Assembly: GCF_000688255.1 (NCBI RefSeq)
Contig: NZ_JHYS01000001.1
Span: 186,001 to 250,000 of the forward strand
Source of the DNA: Simplicispira psychrophila DSM 11588
GTDB lineage: Bacteria > Pseudomonadota > Gammaproteobacteria > Burkholderiales > Burkholderiaceae_C
Reading direction: 5' to 3'
DNA length: 64,000 bases
The notes under the pieces were generated by a model. It was not told where the DNA came from and searched no databases. It saw only the letters and a list, made by a program, of their open reading frames with translations. How positions within the stretch are numbered: position 1 is the stretch's first letter; each line of letters opens with the position of its first letter. Positions 36,107 to 43,219 of this stretch are shown here, one piece after another. The translations under genes and the position numbers were made by a program.

Positions 36107-37380
36107 GCGCCGCCATCTTCCTGGCAGCACTGCTGCTGCTGATCGCGCTGGGCATGCCGATTGCCTTTGCACTGCTGTTCTCGGGCGTGGCCGTGATGTT
36201 CCAGCTGGGGCAGTTCGACGCGCAGATCGTGGTGCAGAACGCCATTGGCGGGGCCGACAACTTTGTCCTCATGGCCGTGCCCTTCTTCATTTTGGCCGGC
36301 GAATTCATGAACGCCGGCGGGCTCTCGCGCCGCATCGTCGAGATGGCCGGCGCCTTTGTCGGCCACCTGCGCGGCGGCCTGGGCTATGTGGCGATTTTTG
36401 CCGCCATCCTGCTGGCCAGCCTGTCGGGTTCAGCGGTGGCCGATACCGCCGCGCTGGCCGCCATTTTGGTGCCGATGATGCGCCAGGCCGGTTATGACCC
36501 GGCGCGTGCCTGCGGGCTGATGGCGGCGGGCGGCATCATCGCCCCAGTCATTCCGCCGTCGATTGGTTTTCTGTTGTTTGGCGTGGTGGCCAACGTGTCG
36601 ATCACGCGGCTGTTTCTGGCTGGCATCGTGCCGGGCGTGATGATGGGCGGCGCGCTGGTCATCGCCTGGTGGCTGGTGGCGCGCCGCACCAACGTACTGG
36701 TGGCGCCGCGCAAGCCGTGGAGCGAGCGCCTGGCGCTGCTGGGCAAGGGGTTTTGGGCGCTGATGCTGCCGGTGATCATCATCGGTGGCCTGAAATTTGG
36801 CATCTTCACGCCCACCGAAGCGGCGGTGGTGGCCGCGGTGTACGCGCTGTTTGTCGGCGCCGTGATCTACCGCGAGCTCAGGCTGGCCGACATCTACCAC
36901 TGTTTTTTGGTGACGGCGCGCACCACCGCCGTGGTGCTGCTGCTCGCCAGCCTGGCAATGGTGGCGTCGTACATGATCACCATTGCCGATGTGCCGGGCC
37001 AAGTAGGCGGCTGGTTGGGCGGGCTGAGTGAGCATCCGCTGGCGCTCACGGCGGCCATGATGGCGGTAGTGTTCCTCTCCGGCATGGTGCTGGACTTCAT
37101 TCCCATCGTGCTGATCTTCACGCCAGTGTTCATGCCTATCGTGCAGCAGGCCGGCATCGATCCGGTGTACTTTGGCGTCATCTTCATCATCAACTGCTCG
37201 CTCGGCATGATCACCCCGCCCGTCGGTGTGGTGCTGAACGTGGTCAGCTCGATTGGCAAGGTGACGCTGGGCCAGGCGGCGCGCGGCATCCTACCCTTCC
37301 TGCTGGCCGAGCTGGCGGTACTGGTGGCGCTGGTGCTGTGGCCGGCGCTGGTCACCGTGCCCGCCGGCTGGTGGCGTTAA
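36103..37380 (+). CDS. TRAP transporter large permease (DctM type)
   Basis: 425 residues, about 12 membrane helices; the transport channel, driven by an ion gradient. Family motifs are AVPFFILAGEFMNAGGLSRR, LSGSAVADTAALAAILVPMM, GIIAPVIPPSIGFLLFGVVA and, near the C-terminus, NCSLGMITPPVGVVLNV. The start is GTG at 36103, coupled to the small subunit. Confidence 0.95.
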   Translation: MSAAIFLAALLLLIALGMPIAFALLFSGVAVMFQLGQFDAQIVVQNAIGGADNFVLMAVPFFILAGEFMNAGGLSRRIVEMAGAFVGHLRGGLGYVAIFAAILLASLSGSAVADTAALAAILVPMMRQAGYDPARACGLMAAGGIIAPVIPPSIGFLLFGVVANVSITRLFLAGIVPGVMMGGALVIAWWLVARRTNVLVAPRKPWSERLALLGKGFWALMLPVIIIGGLKFGIFTPTEAAVVAAVYALFVGAVIYRELRLADIYHCFLVTARTTAVVLLLASLAMVASYMITIADVPGQVGGWLGGLSEHPLALTAAMMAVVFLSGMVLDFIPIVLIFTPVFMPIVQQAGIDPVYFGVIFIINCSLGMITPPVGVVLNVVSSIGKVTLGQAARGILPFLLAELAVLVALVLWPALVTVPAGWWR

Positions 37381-37414
37381 ATTGATTTTCCCTTTTCAAA
37401 ACAGGAGACAACCC

Positions 37415-38413
37415 ATGAAAGCACTTTCCCCACTGATAGCCTTGGCGCTGGCCGGCAGCTTCGCCATGGCGCTTCCTTTGAGCGCCGCCGCCCAAGCCCC
37501 GGCAAAATTTGCCGTGACGCTGCCAGAGAAATCGCACCAGGGTCAGGGGGTGGCCAAGTTCATTGAGCTGGTGGACGCCAAGAGCGCCGGCAAGATCAAG
37601 ATCAAGGCGTTCTACAACGGCGCGCTGGGCAACGATGTGCAGGTCACTTCGGCGCTGCAGGGCGGCACCATCGAATTCACCGTGCCGCAGACCACCACGC
37701 TGACCGGCATGGTCAAGGAATACGAAATTCTGGATTTCCCGTTCCTGTTCTCCAACGCCCAGCAGGCTGAAAAAGTACTGGACGGCCCGGTCGGCGACAA
37801 GCTGCTGGCCCTGCTGCCGGCCAAGGGGCTGGTCGGATTGGCGTACTGGGAAAACGGTTTCTTCAACGCCACCAACAGCAAACGCCCGATCAACAAGGTG
37901 GAAGACTTTGCCGGCCTGAAATTCCGTGCCGTGCAGGCCAAGATTTCGCAAGAAACCATTAAGGCATTGGGTGCCAACCCGGTGCCGCTGGCCGTGCCTG
38001 AGCTCTACACCGCACTCGAAACGCGCACCGTGGACGGCCAAGGCACACCGACGGCCGTGATTGCTGCGCTCAAGCTCAATGAAGTGCAAAAGTACCTCTC
38101 GCTGACGCGCCACAGCTACGGCGCCTTCATTCCGCTGGTATCGAAAAAATACTGGGACAAGCTCAGTGAAGGCGACCGCAATATCCTGAAAGACGCCGCC
38201 ATCGAAGCCCGCACCTTCCAGCGCGGCGTCGCCCGCGACCAAGAAAAATCAGCCCAGGCCGCCATGGCCGCCAAGGGCCTGATCGTCAACGACGTCACCG
38301 AGGCCGAGCACGCCCGGATGCGCGACAAGGTGCAGCCGGTGTGGAAGATGTTCATCCCCAGCGTGGGCGAAGCTCTCTACAAAGAAGTGAGCGACCAGCT
38401 CAGCGCCAAGTAA
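37415..38413 (+). CDS. TRAP transporter solute-binding protein (DctP type)
   Basis: 332 residues with a cleavable signal peptide (cut near ALPLSAAAQA, residues 19-28). The mature protein is a periplasmic DctP-family binder (FAVTLPEKSHQGQGVAKFIE, then FAGLKFRAVQAKISQETIKALGANPVPL with the Arg that usually holds the substrate carboxylate). The substrate is therefore probably an organic acid. AGGAGA precedes the ATG at 37415. The gene order VOC-DctQ-DctM-DctP-hydrolase-isomerase links import to catabolism. Confidence 0.95.
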   Translation: MKALSPLIALALAGSFAMALPLSAAAQAPAKFAVTLPEKSHQGQGVAKFIELVDAKSAGKIKIKAFYNGALGNDVQVTSALQGGTIEFTVPQTTTLTGMVKEYEILDFPFLFSNAQQAEKVLDGPVGDKLLALLPAKGLVGLAYWENGFFNATNSKRPINKVEDFAGLKFRAVQAKISQETIKALGANPVPLAVPELYTALETRTVDGQGTPTAVIAALKLNEVQKYLSLTRHSYGAFIPLVSKKYWDKLSEGDRNILKDAAIEARTFQRGVARDQEKSAQAAMAAKGLIVNDVTEAEHARMRDKVQPVWKMFIPSVGEALYKEVSDQLSAK

Positions 38414-38473
38414 GGCAGGCCGGGGCGTTTGCACCGGCATCTCTCCCCACTCATTCACATAAAGGACTTCCGC

Positions 38474-39496
38474 ATGAAACTCGCCACACTGAAGACGGGC
38501 GGCCGTGACGGCACCTTGGTCGTCGTATGCCGTGACCTCTCGCAATGCATCGCCGTGCCACAGATTGCGGCCACGCTGCAGGCGGCACTCGACGAGTGGG
38601 ACCGGATCGTCCCGCAGCTGCAGGCCGTGTCAGACGCCCTGAACGCCGGCACGGCGGCGGGCGCACAAGCCTTCGATGCCGCCGCCTGCCATTCGCCGCT
38701 GCCGCGCGCCTACCAGTGGGCTGACGGCTCGGCCTACCTGAACCACGTGGAGCTGGTGCGCAAGGCCCGCAACAGCGAAGTGCCGGCTTCGTTCTGGACT
38801 GATCCGCTGATGTACCAAGGTGGTTCGGACTCGTTTGTCGGCCCGCGCGACCCGATCGATGCCATCACCGAAGACTGGGGCATCGACCTTGAAGCCGAAG
38901 TGGCCGTAGTCACCGGCGACCTGCCACTGGGCGCCAGCGTGGCGCAGGCTGGCCAAGCCATCCGGCTGGTGATGTTGGTGAACGACGTGTCACTGCGCAA
39001 CCTGATTCCGGCCGAACTGGCCAAAGGCTTTGGCTTCTTCCAGTCGAAACCGGCCAGCGCGTTTTCGCCCGTCGCCGTGACGCCCGATGAATTGGGCAGC
39101 GCCTGGCAGGACAGCAAGCTGCGCCTGCCGCTGCGCGTGCAGATCAACGAGCAGCCCTTTGGCTGCCCGAACGCCGGCGAGGACATGGCCTTCAGCTTTG
39201 CCCAGCTGGTGGCACATGTCACCAAGACGCGCGCCATGGCGGCCGGTTCGATCATCGGTTCGGGCACGGTGTCGAACAAACAGGGCGATCTGCACGGCTC
39301 CAGCATGGCCAATGGCGGCGTCGGCTACTGCTGCCTGGCGGAAGTACGCATGTACGAAACCATCGAAAGCGGCGCGGCCGTGACGCCGTTCCTGCACTTT
39401 GGCGACCGGGTGCGCATTGAAATGCTCAACGCCGAGGGTGCCAGCATCTTTGGTGCCATCGAACAAACCGTGCGCCGCGTGCAGGCTCCGGCCTGA
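38474..39496 (+). CDS. Fumarylacetoacetate hydrolase family protein
   Basis: 340 residues: an N-terminal FAH_N-like region (about 1-75) and the FAH catalytic domain. Metal-ligand motifs include the acidic pair in GIDLEAEVAVVTGDL and the Asp in LVNDVSLRNL. Enzymes of this family hydrolyse fumarylacetoacetate, fumarylpyruvate or related beta-diketo acids, giving fumarate plus a small acid. Length is intermediate between fumarylpyruvate hydrolases and classical fumarylacetoacetases. AAAGGA is upstream of the ATG at 38474. It pairs with the following isomerase. Confidence 0.92.
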   Translation: MKLATLKTGGRDGTLVVVCRDLSQCIAVPQIAATLQAALDEWDRIVPQLQAVSDALNAGTAAGAQAFDAAACHSPLPRAYQWADGSAYLNHVELVRKARNSEVPASFWTDPLMYQGGSDSFVGPRDPIDAITEDWGIDLEAEVAVVTGDLPLGASVAQAGQAIRLVMLVNDVSLRNLIPAELAKGFGFFQSKPASAFSPVAVTPDELGSAWQDSKLRLPLRVQINEQPFGCPNAGEDMAFSFAQLVAHVTKTRAMAAGSIIGSGTVSNKQGDLHGSSMANGGVGYCCLAEVRMYETIESGAAVTPFLHFGDRVRIEMLNAEGASIFGAIEQTVRRVQAPA

Positions 39497-39531
39497 ACCT
39501 GCGTCTGCACCCCACGCGCAAGGACGGCCCC

Positions 39532-40203
39532 ATGCTTCAGCTTTATTCCTACTTTCGCAGTTCGGCTGCGTACCGCCTGCGCATTGCGCTGCACCTCAAA
39601 GGTCTGGCGTTTGACACCGTGCCGGTGCACCTGCTCAAGGGCGGCGGCGAGCAGCTGCAAAGCGCTTACCGGGCCATCAACCCGGCAGGGCTGGTGCCGG
39701 CCTTGCAATGCGACAGCAATGGCAGCGGCAGCGGGCACACCGTGACGCTGACGCAGTCGCTGGCGATCATGGAGTACCTGGAAGAAACACACCCGCAACC
39801 ACCGCTGCTGCCAGCCGATGCGCTAGGCCGTGCGCGCGTGCGTGCGCTGACCCTGACGGTGGCGTGCGACATCCACCCGCTGAACAACCTGCGTGTGCTG
39901 ACCTACCTGTCGGGTGAACTGCACGCCAGCGGCGACGCACGCAATGCCTGGGCACGCCACTGGATGGCGCTGGGCTTTGCGGCGCTGGAAGAACACCTAG
40001 CGCACAGTCCGGCCACCGGCCTGTGCAGCCACGGCGACACGCCGACGATGGCCGATTGCTGTGTCGTGCCACAGGTCTTCAATGCGCAGCGTTTTCACCT
40101 TGACCTGGCGCCCTACCCGACGCTGGTGCGCATTGCGCAGCACTGCGAAGCACTGCCGGCGTTCATCGCCGCCCACCCGGCGCAGCAGCCGGATGCAGCG
40201 TAA
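39532..40203 (+). CDS. maiA: Maleylacetoacetate isomerase-like zeta-class glutathione transferase
   Basis: 223 residues, GST fold. The thioredoxin-like N-terminus has the active-site segment SYFRSSAAYRLRIALHLKG (Ser-Ser instead of the usual Ser-Ser-Cys), NPAGLVPAL with the cis-Pro, and TQSLAIMEYLEE. The C-terminal helical domain has SHGDTPTMADCCVVPQV. It would isomerise a maleyl- to a fumaryl-compound using glutathione as cofactor. Together with the preceding hydrolase it forms the last two steps of gentisate- or homogentisate-type pathways; no matching dioxygenase is nearby. Confidence 0.9.
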   Translation: MLQLYSYFRSSAAYRLRIALHLKGLAFDTVPVHLLKGGGEQLQSAYRAINPAGLVPALQCDSNGSGSGHTVTLTQSLAIMEYLEETHPQPPLLPADALGRARVRALTLTVACDIHPLNNLRVLTYLSGELHASGDARNAWARHWMALGFAALEEHLAHSPATGLCSHGDTPTMADCCVVPQVFNAQRFHLDLAPYPTLVRIAQHCEALPAFIAAHPAQQPDAA

Positions 40204-40231
40204 AAAGCCACACTGCGGGCCAAAATAAACA

Positions 40232-40288
40232 TCAAATCCGCCTCAAACCGTTATGGGGCGTGCGCTTGCAGCTATCAAATCAAGCTAC
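40232..40288 (-). repeat. Dispersed repeat copy R6, covering the hemerythrin stop codon
   Basis: Minus-strand copy: GTAGCTTGATTTGATAGC, TGCAAGCGCACGCCCCATAA, GGTTTGAGGCGGATTTGA. It lies between the convergent maiA and hemerythrin genes and includes the last 9 bases of the hemerythrin reading frame, so its stop codon is repeat-derived. Confidence 0.75.
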
Positions 40289-40840
40289 TGCGCCCCGCCG
40301 CTGGCGCATTTTCTGGCCCATCTGCTGCACCGCCGGCTCGCTCAGCAGCGCACGCGCCGCCGGGTACACCACCTCTTCTTCGCTAGCGATATGCGCCGCA
40401 TAGCCGCCGGCAAACCGGGCAAACGCAGCTTCGTCCTGCGCAGTGAAGGCATGGCTCTGGCCATCCGCCAGCGCCAGCAGACACAGTCGCGCGTCTTGCC
40501 AGTGTGCGGCCATGCGCTCGTGGTCGTGCTGCAGCTGGCGTACCCGCTGCACCACCTCCGGCGTGCCCTGTACCAGCAGCAGCGGGAAGATGTGCAGCTC
40601 CTCGTCTTCATGGTGCAGCGGCGCGGCCAGGTCGAAGTAGCGCAGCACGTCGCGGGCGGCCTGCCTTGCGGAGTCGTCACAGGCGTGATCGTCCAGGTAG
40701 CGACACAGCTTCTCCAGCAGCGCCAGCGTGCGCTGCACACGCTCGTGGCAGGCCTCCAGCATTTCAAACGGCGTATCAAAACCCACGGCCGGGGCGCCAA
40801 AACCCGGCAAGGCTGTGGTGCTGCGTGTCATGGTGTTCAA
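40280..40840 (-). CDS. Hemerythrin HHE-domain protein
   Basis: 186 residues. Four-helix HHE domain with diiron ligand candidates: His at ACHERV, the HHEDEELHIFPLL segment (His-Glu-Asp), QHDHERM, and AAHIASEEEVVYP near the end. Such proteins bind O2 or NO and are common near nitrate/NO genes. Its start overlaps the stop of the upstream unknown gene by 4 bp; last gene of a five-gene run beginning with nrdJ. Confidence 0.88.
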   Translation of the reverse strand: MNTMTRSTTALPGFGAPAVGFDTPFEMLEACHERVQRTLALLEKLCRYLDDHACDDSARQAARDVLRYFDLAAPLHHEDEELHIFPLLLVQGTPEVVQRVRQLQHDHERMAAHWQDARLCLLALADGQSHAFTAQDEAAFARFAGGYAAHIASEEEVVYPAARALLSEPAVQQMGQKMRQRRGAVA

Positions 40841-41241
40841 CCCAATTGCACGGGGGCACCGTGCCGATCAAACGGAATGAAGCCGTGGTGCTGCCCCAGC
40901 TTGATGGCCTCGACCATGCGCTGCAGCGGTGCCTCGGCATCTTCGCTGCTAGGCGCCTGGTGCGCGGTGCCGGACAAGGCGGCGGCAAACACCATCTGCC
41001 AGTCGTGGCCAAACTGGCCCGACTCTTGCGCCAGTGCGGCAAAAGACGCTATTTCTTCGGGCAGTTTGTCGGCGCACATCAACGGCACCAGCGCGCCGCC
41101 GTAGCCGGCAGCAAAGTCGGCCTGTTGCGCCGGCGTAGCGTCGTCGGGCAACTCAGCGCCGGCAAAGACAAACAGCAGGCGCTGGGGCTGCGGCTGGCGG
41201 CAGGCCGCCTGCAACAGATCGTCAAAACTGGAAATTTCCAT
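40837..41241 (-). CDS. Conserved protein of unknown function in the nrdJ-nnrS operon
   Basis: 134 residues, no signal peptide, no membrane helix, no recognised domain. It is acidic, with conserved-looking stretches RLLFVFAGAELPDDATPAQ and FGHDWQMVFAAALSG, and ends in GAPVQLG. From memory, homologues in related bacteria sit in the same position and are sometimes labelled as a ribonucleotide reductase subunit, which the sequence does not support. It lies between a nitroreductase gene (39-bp gap) and the hemerythrin gene (4-bp overlap), so a role in nitrosative or anaerobic metabolism is plausible. Real gene, function unknown. Confidence 0.75.
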   Translation of the reverse strand: MEISSFDDLLQAACRQPQPQRLLFVFAGAELPDDATPAQQADFAAGYGGALVPLMCADKLPEEIASFAALAQESGQFGHDWQMVFAAALSGTAHQAPSSEDAEAPLQRMVEAIKLGQHHGFIPFDRHGAPVQLG

Positions 41242-41280
41242 GGTGTCACTCCAAAAAATGGCGGTGGATCGGGTGTTGGT

Positions 41281-41913
41281 TCAGGGCTCACCCAAGGTGC
41301 TGAAGTAGTCCGCCAGCGCCGGCCGCAGACGCGCCTGCTTGCGCGACTGCACCGTGCCCAGGCTGACAAAGCACACCGCGTACTCGCCCTCGGTCAGGCC
41401 AAACAGCGTGCGCAGACCGGTGTATTTCAGCGCTTTGCCGCTGGTCAGCGCCGAGCCGTAACCCAGCGCGGTAGCCATCAGCAGCATGTTTTGCACCGCA
41501 CAACCCGCCGACAGCAGGCGCTCGTACAGGTCGATCTCCGGGTCGCCGCGCAGGCCATCGACCACCAGCAACAGCAACACCGGCGAGCGATTGGCCTTGT
41601 CGCGCGCCTGCGCCACCTGCTCAGGTGTAGCCGTAGCGTCGCGCTCCAGCAAAGAAGCGGCAAACACTTCGGCCAAGGCGGTGCGCTGCGCTGGTGGCAC
41701 GCGCACCAGGCGCCAGGGCAGCAACTGCCCATGGTCGGGCGCGTGCGCGGCGGCGCCAACGATGGCTTGCAGTTCGGCGGCGCTGGGGCCTGGCTCGGTC
41801 AGGCGCTTGGGCAGGATGGTCTGGCGTGCCTGCATCAGTGCCGCGGCCATGGTGGCCACCTCGGCAGCGGGAGGGGACAGCACATTGCTGGCCATATCAA
41901 CCCGGGCGGCCAT
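41281..41913 (-). CDS. Nitroreductase-family flavoprotein
   Basis: 210 residues, FMN-dependent NAD(P)H reductase fold. Features are the N-terminal Arg/Lys phosphate-binding region RQTILPKRLTEPGPS, AAHAPDHGQLLPWRLVRV (FMN-binding) and LSAGCAVQNMLLMATALGYGSALTSG. The true substrate is unknown. Its start overlaps the end of nnrS by 17 bp. An alternative ATG about six codons downstream exists. Confidence 0.88.
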   Translation of the reverse strand: MAARVDMASNVLSPPAAEVATMAAALMQARQTILPKRLTEPGPSAAELQAIVGAAAHAPDHGQLLPWRLVRVPPAQRTALAEVFAASLLERDATATPEQVAQARDKANRSPVLLLLVVDGLRGDPEIDLYERLLSAGCAVQNMLLMATALGYGSALTSGKALKYTGLRTLFGLTEGEYAVCFVSLGTVQSRKQARLRPALADYFSTLGEP

Positions 41914-43219
41914 CGCTGCGCATCCGTCCGTACCACGGTGCCAGCCGCAGCGCCCACACAGCCATCAGCGCCAACCACAGCCACGCGGCCAAGACCAGCA
42001 GATAGGCAGATATGCCACTGGGCCAGGCAGCGGCAATGCGCAGCAGTGTGGCCAGCTGCAAAAACCACAGCAGCGGCCAAGTGATCCGGTCGGCCTGCGT
42101 GGCACGGCCGCTGTGGGCGCACGACACGCGCGTCACCATGGTCAGCATCAGCGAGGCCAGGCAGCCCATGGTCAGGGCATGCAAAGCGCCCAAGCCCATC
42201 ACCGGCGCGCCTTGCCACAAACCCAGCCACTGCGATAAACCGGCCAACAGCATCGACAGGCCGAGCCAGACAAAGCCAAGGTGCAACATCACCATCTGGC
42301 GGTTCTTGCGGCTTTGACCCCGGCCCCACCGCAGCGCCAGCCACAGCAACACCGTGCCCACAACCAGTTCCAGACTGCCGCGCAGCAACATCCACCACGC
42401 CGCAATCGAGCCTGGCAGCGGGCCATCAAACTCGACCCAAATCGCTGCGGCCTCCAGCACGGCGGCGCCGAGCATCAGCCACAGCACCCCCAACGAGCGC
42501 CATGCCGCAATCAAAGGCAAGGTGTCAGAGGACAAAAAAGGCACCATGCGGTGCGCCACGGTGACGAACACCACCACCACACAACCCCACAGCCCAGTCA
42601 ACACACAGGCGCGTGCCACCACCGGAGCCTCCAGCGCCACGCCAAGGGCCACGCCGGCGAGACTCAATCCGCCAACCAGCAAGGCCACACCCAGCGCACG
42701 CGCATGGACTGGGTCCTCGGCCTGGCTGCGCCACAGCAGCGACCAGAACAACGCGGCCACCATCGCCCAGCCCAGCGTCGCCAACGCCACGCCCGCCAAC
42801 GCAACACCCGCGTGCAGATGCCCGCCGGCCAGCCACAGCAACCAGCCGAGCGTTTGCAGCAACAGTGGCAGCAGCAACCGCGCGGACCGGGGCTGCGGCA
42901 CTTGCAGCCACTTCGGCCCGGCAGTGAACATAAATCCAGAAAAAAACAACGGCATGAAGCCAAACACCATCACCGCTGCGTGCACCAGCGAAGGCGGCAG
43001 CACCAGCGGCAGGCCCAACCAGCCGCTGACACGATCGAGCTGCACCAGCGCCCACCACGCACTCGCTGCCAGCAGCACCACCATGGCCAGAAAAAAACCC
43101 AGCCGGTGCGGCGCCCGCAGCAAATAGCGCGGGCGCCAGCGGCGGTCTAACTGCGCCAGCGTTTGCGCATCAGGCTTGCCGCCCACCACTTGGATCGGGA
43201 TGGTGCGGCCAGCGCTCAC
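41897..43219 (-). CDS. nnrS: NnrS-family heme/copper membrane protein
   Basis: 440 residues, about 12 membrane helices. NnrS proteins contain heme and copper and protect against nitric oxide and nitrosative stress during denitrification. Family marks are the N-terminal RAPHRLGFFLAMVVLLAAS, HAAVMVFGFMPLFFSGFMFTAGPKWL, and HALTMGCLASLMLTMVTRVS with conserved His residues. I place the start at GTG 43219, which overlaps the nrdJ stop as GTGA; the open frame extends further into nrdJ but that is not a likely start. Operonic with nrdJ and the nitroreductase gene. Confidence 0.9.
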   Translation of the reverse strand: MSAGRTIPIQVVGGKPDAQTLAQLDRRWRPRYLLRAPHRLGFFLAMVVLLAASAWWALVQLDRVSGWLGLPLVLPPSLVHAAVMVFGFMPLFFSGFMFTAGPKWLQVPQPRSARLLLPLLLQTLGWLLWLAGGHLHAGVALAGVALATLGWAMVAALFWSLLWRSQAEDPVHARALGVALLVGGLSLAGVALGVALEAPVVARACVLTGLWGCVVVVFVTVAHRMVPFLSSDTLPLIAAWRSLGVLWLMLGAAVLEAAAIWVEFDGPLPGSIAAWWMLLRGSLELVVGTVLLWLALRWGRGQSRKNRQMVMLHLGFVWLGLSMLLAGLSQWLGLWQGAPVMGLGALHALTMGCLASLMLTMVTRVSCAHSGRATQADRITWPLLWFLQLATLLRIAAAWPSGISAYLLVLAAWLWLALMAVWALRLAPWYGRMRSDGRPG

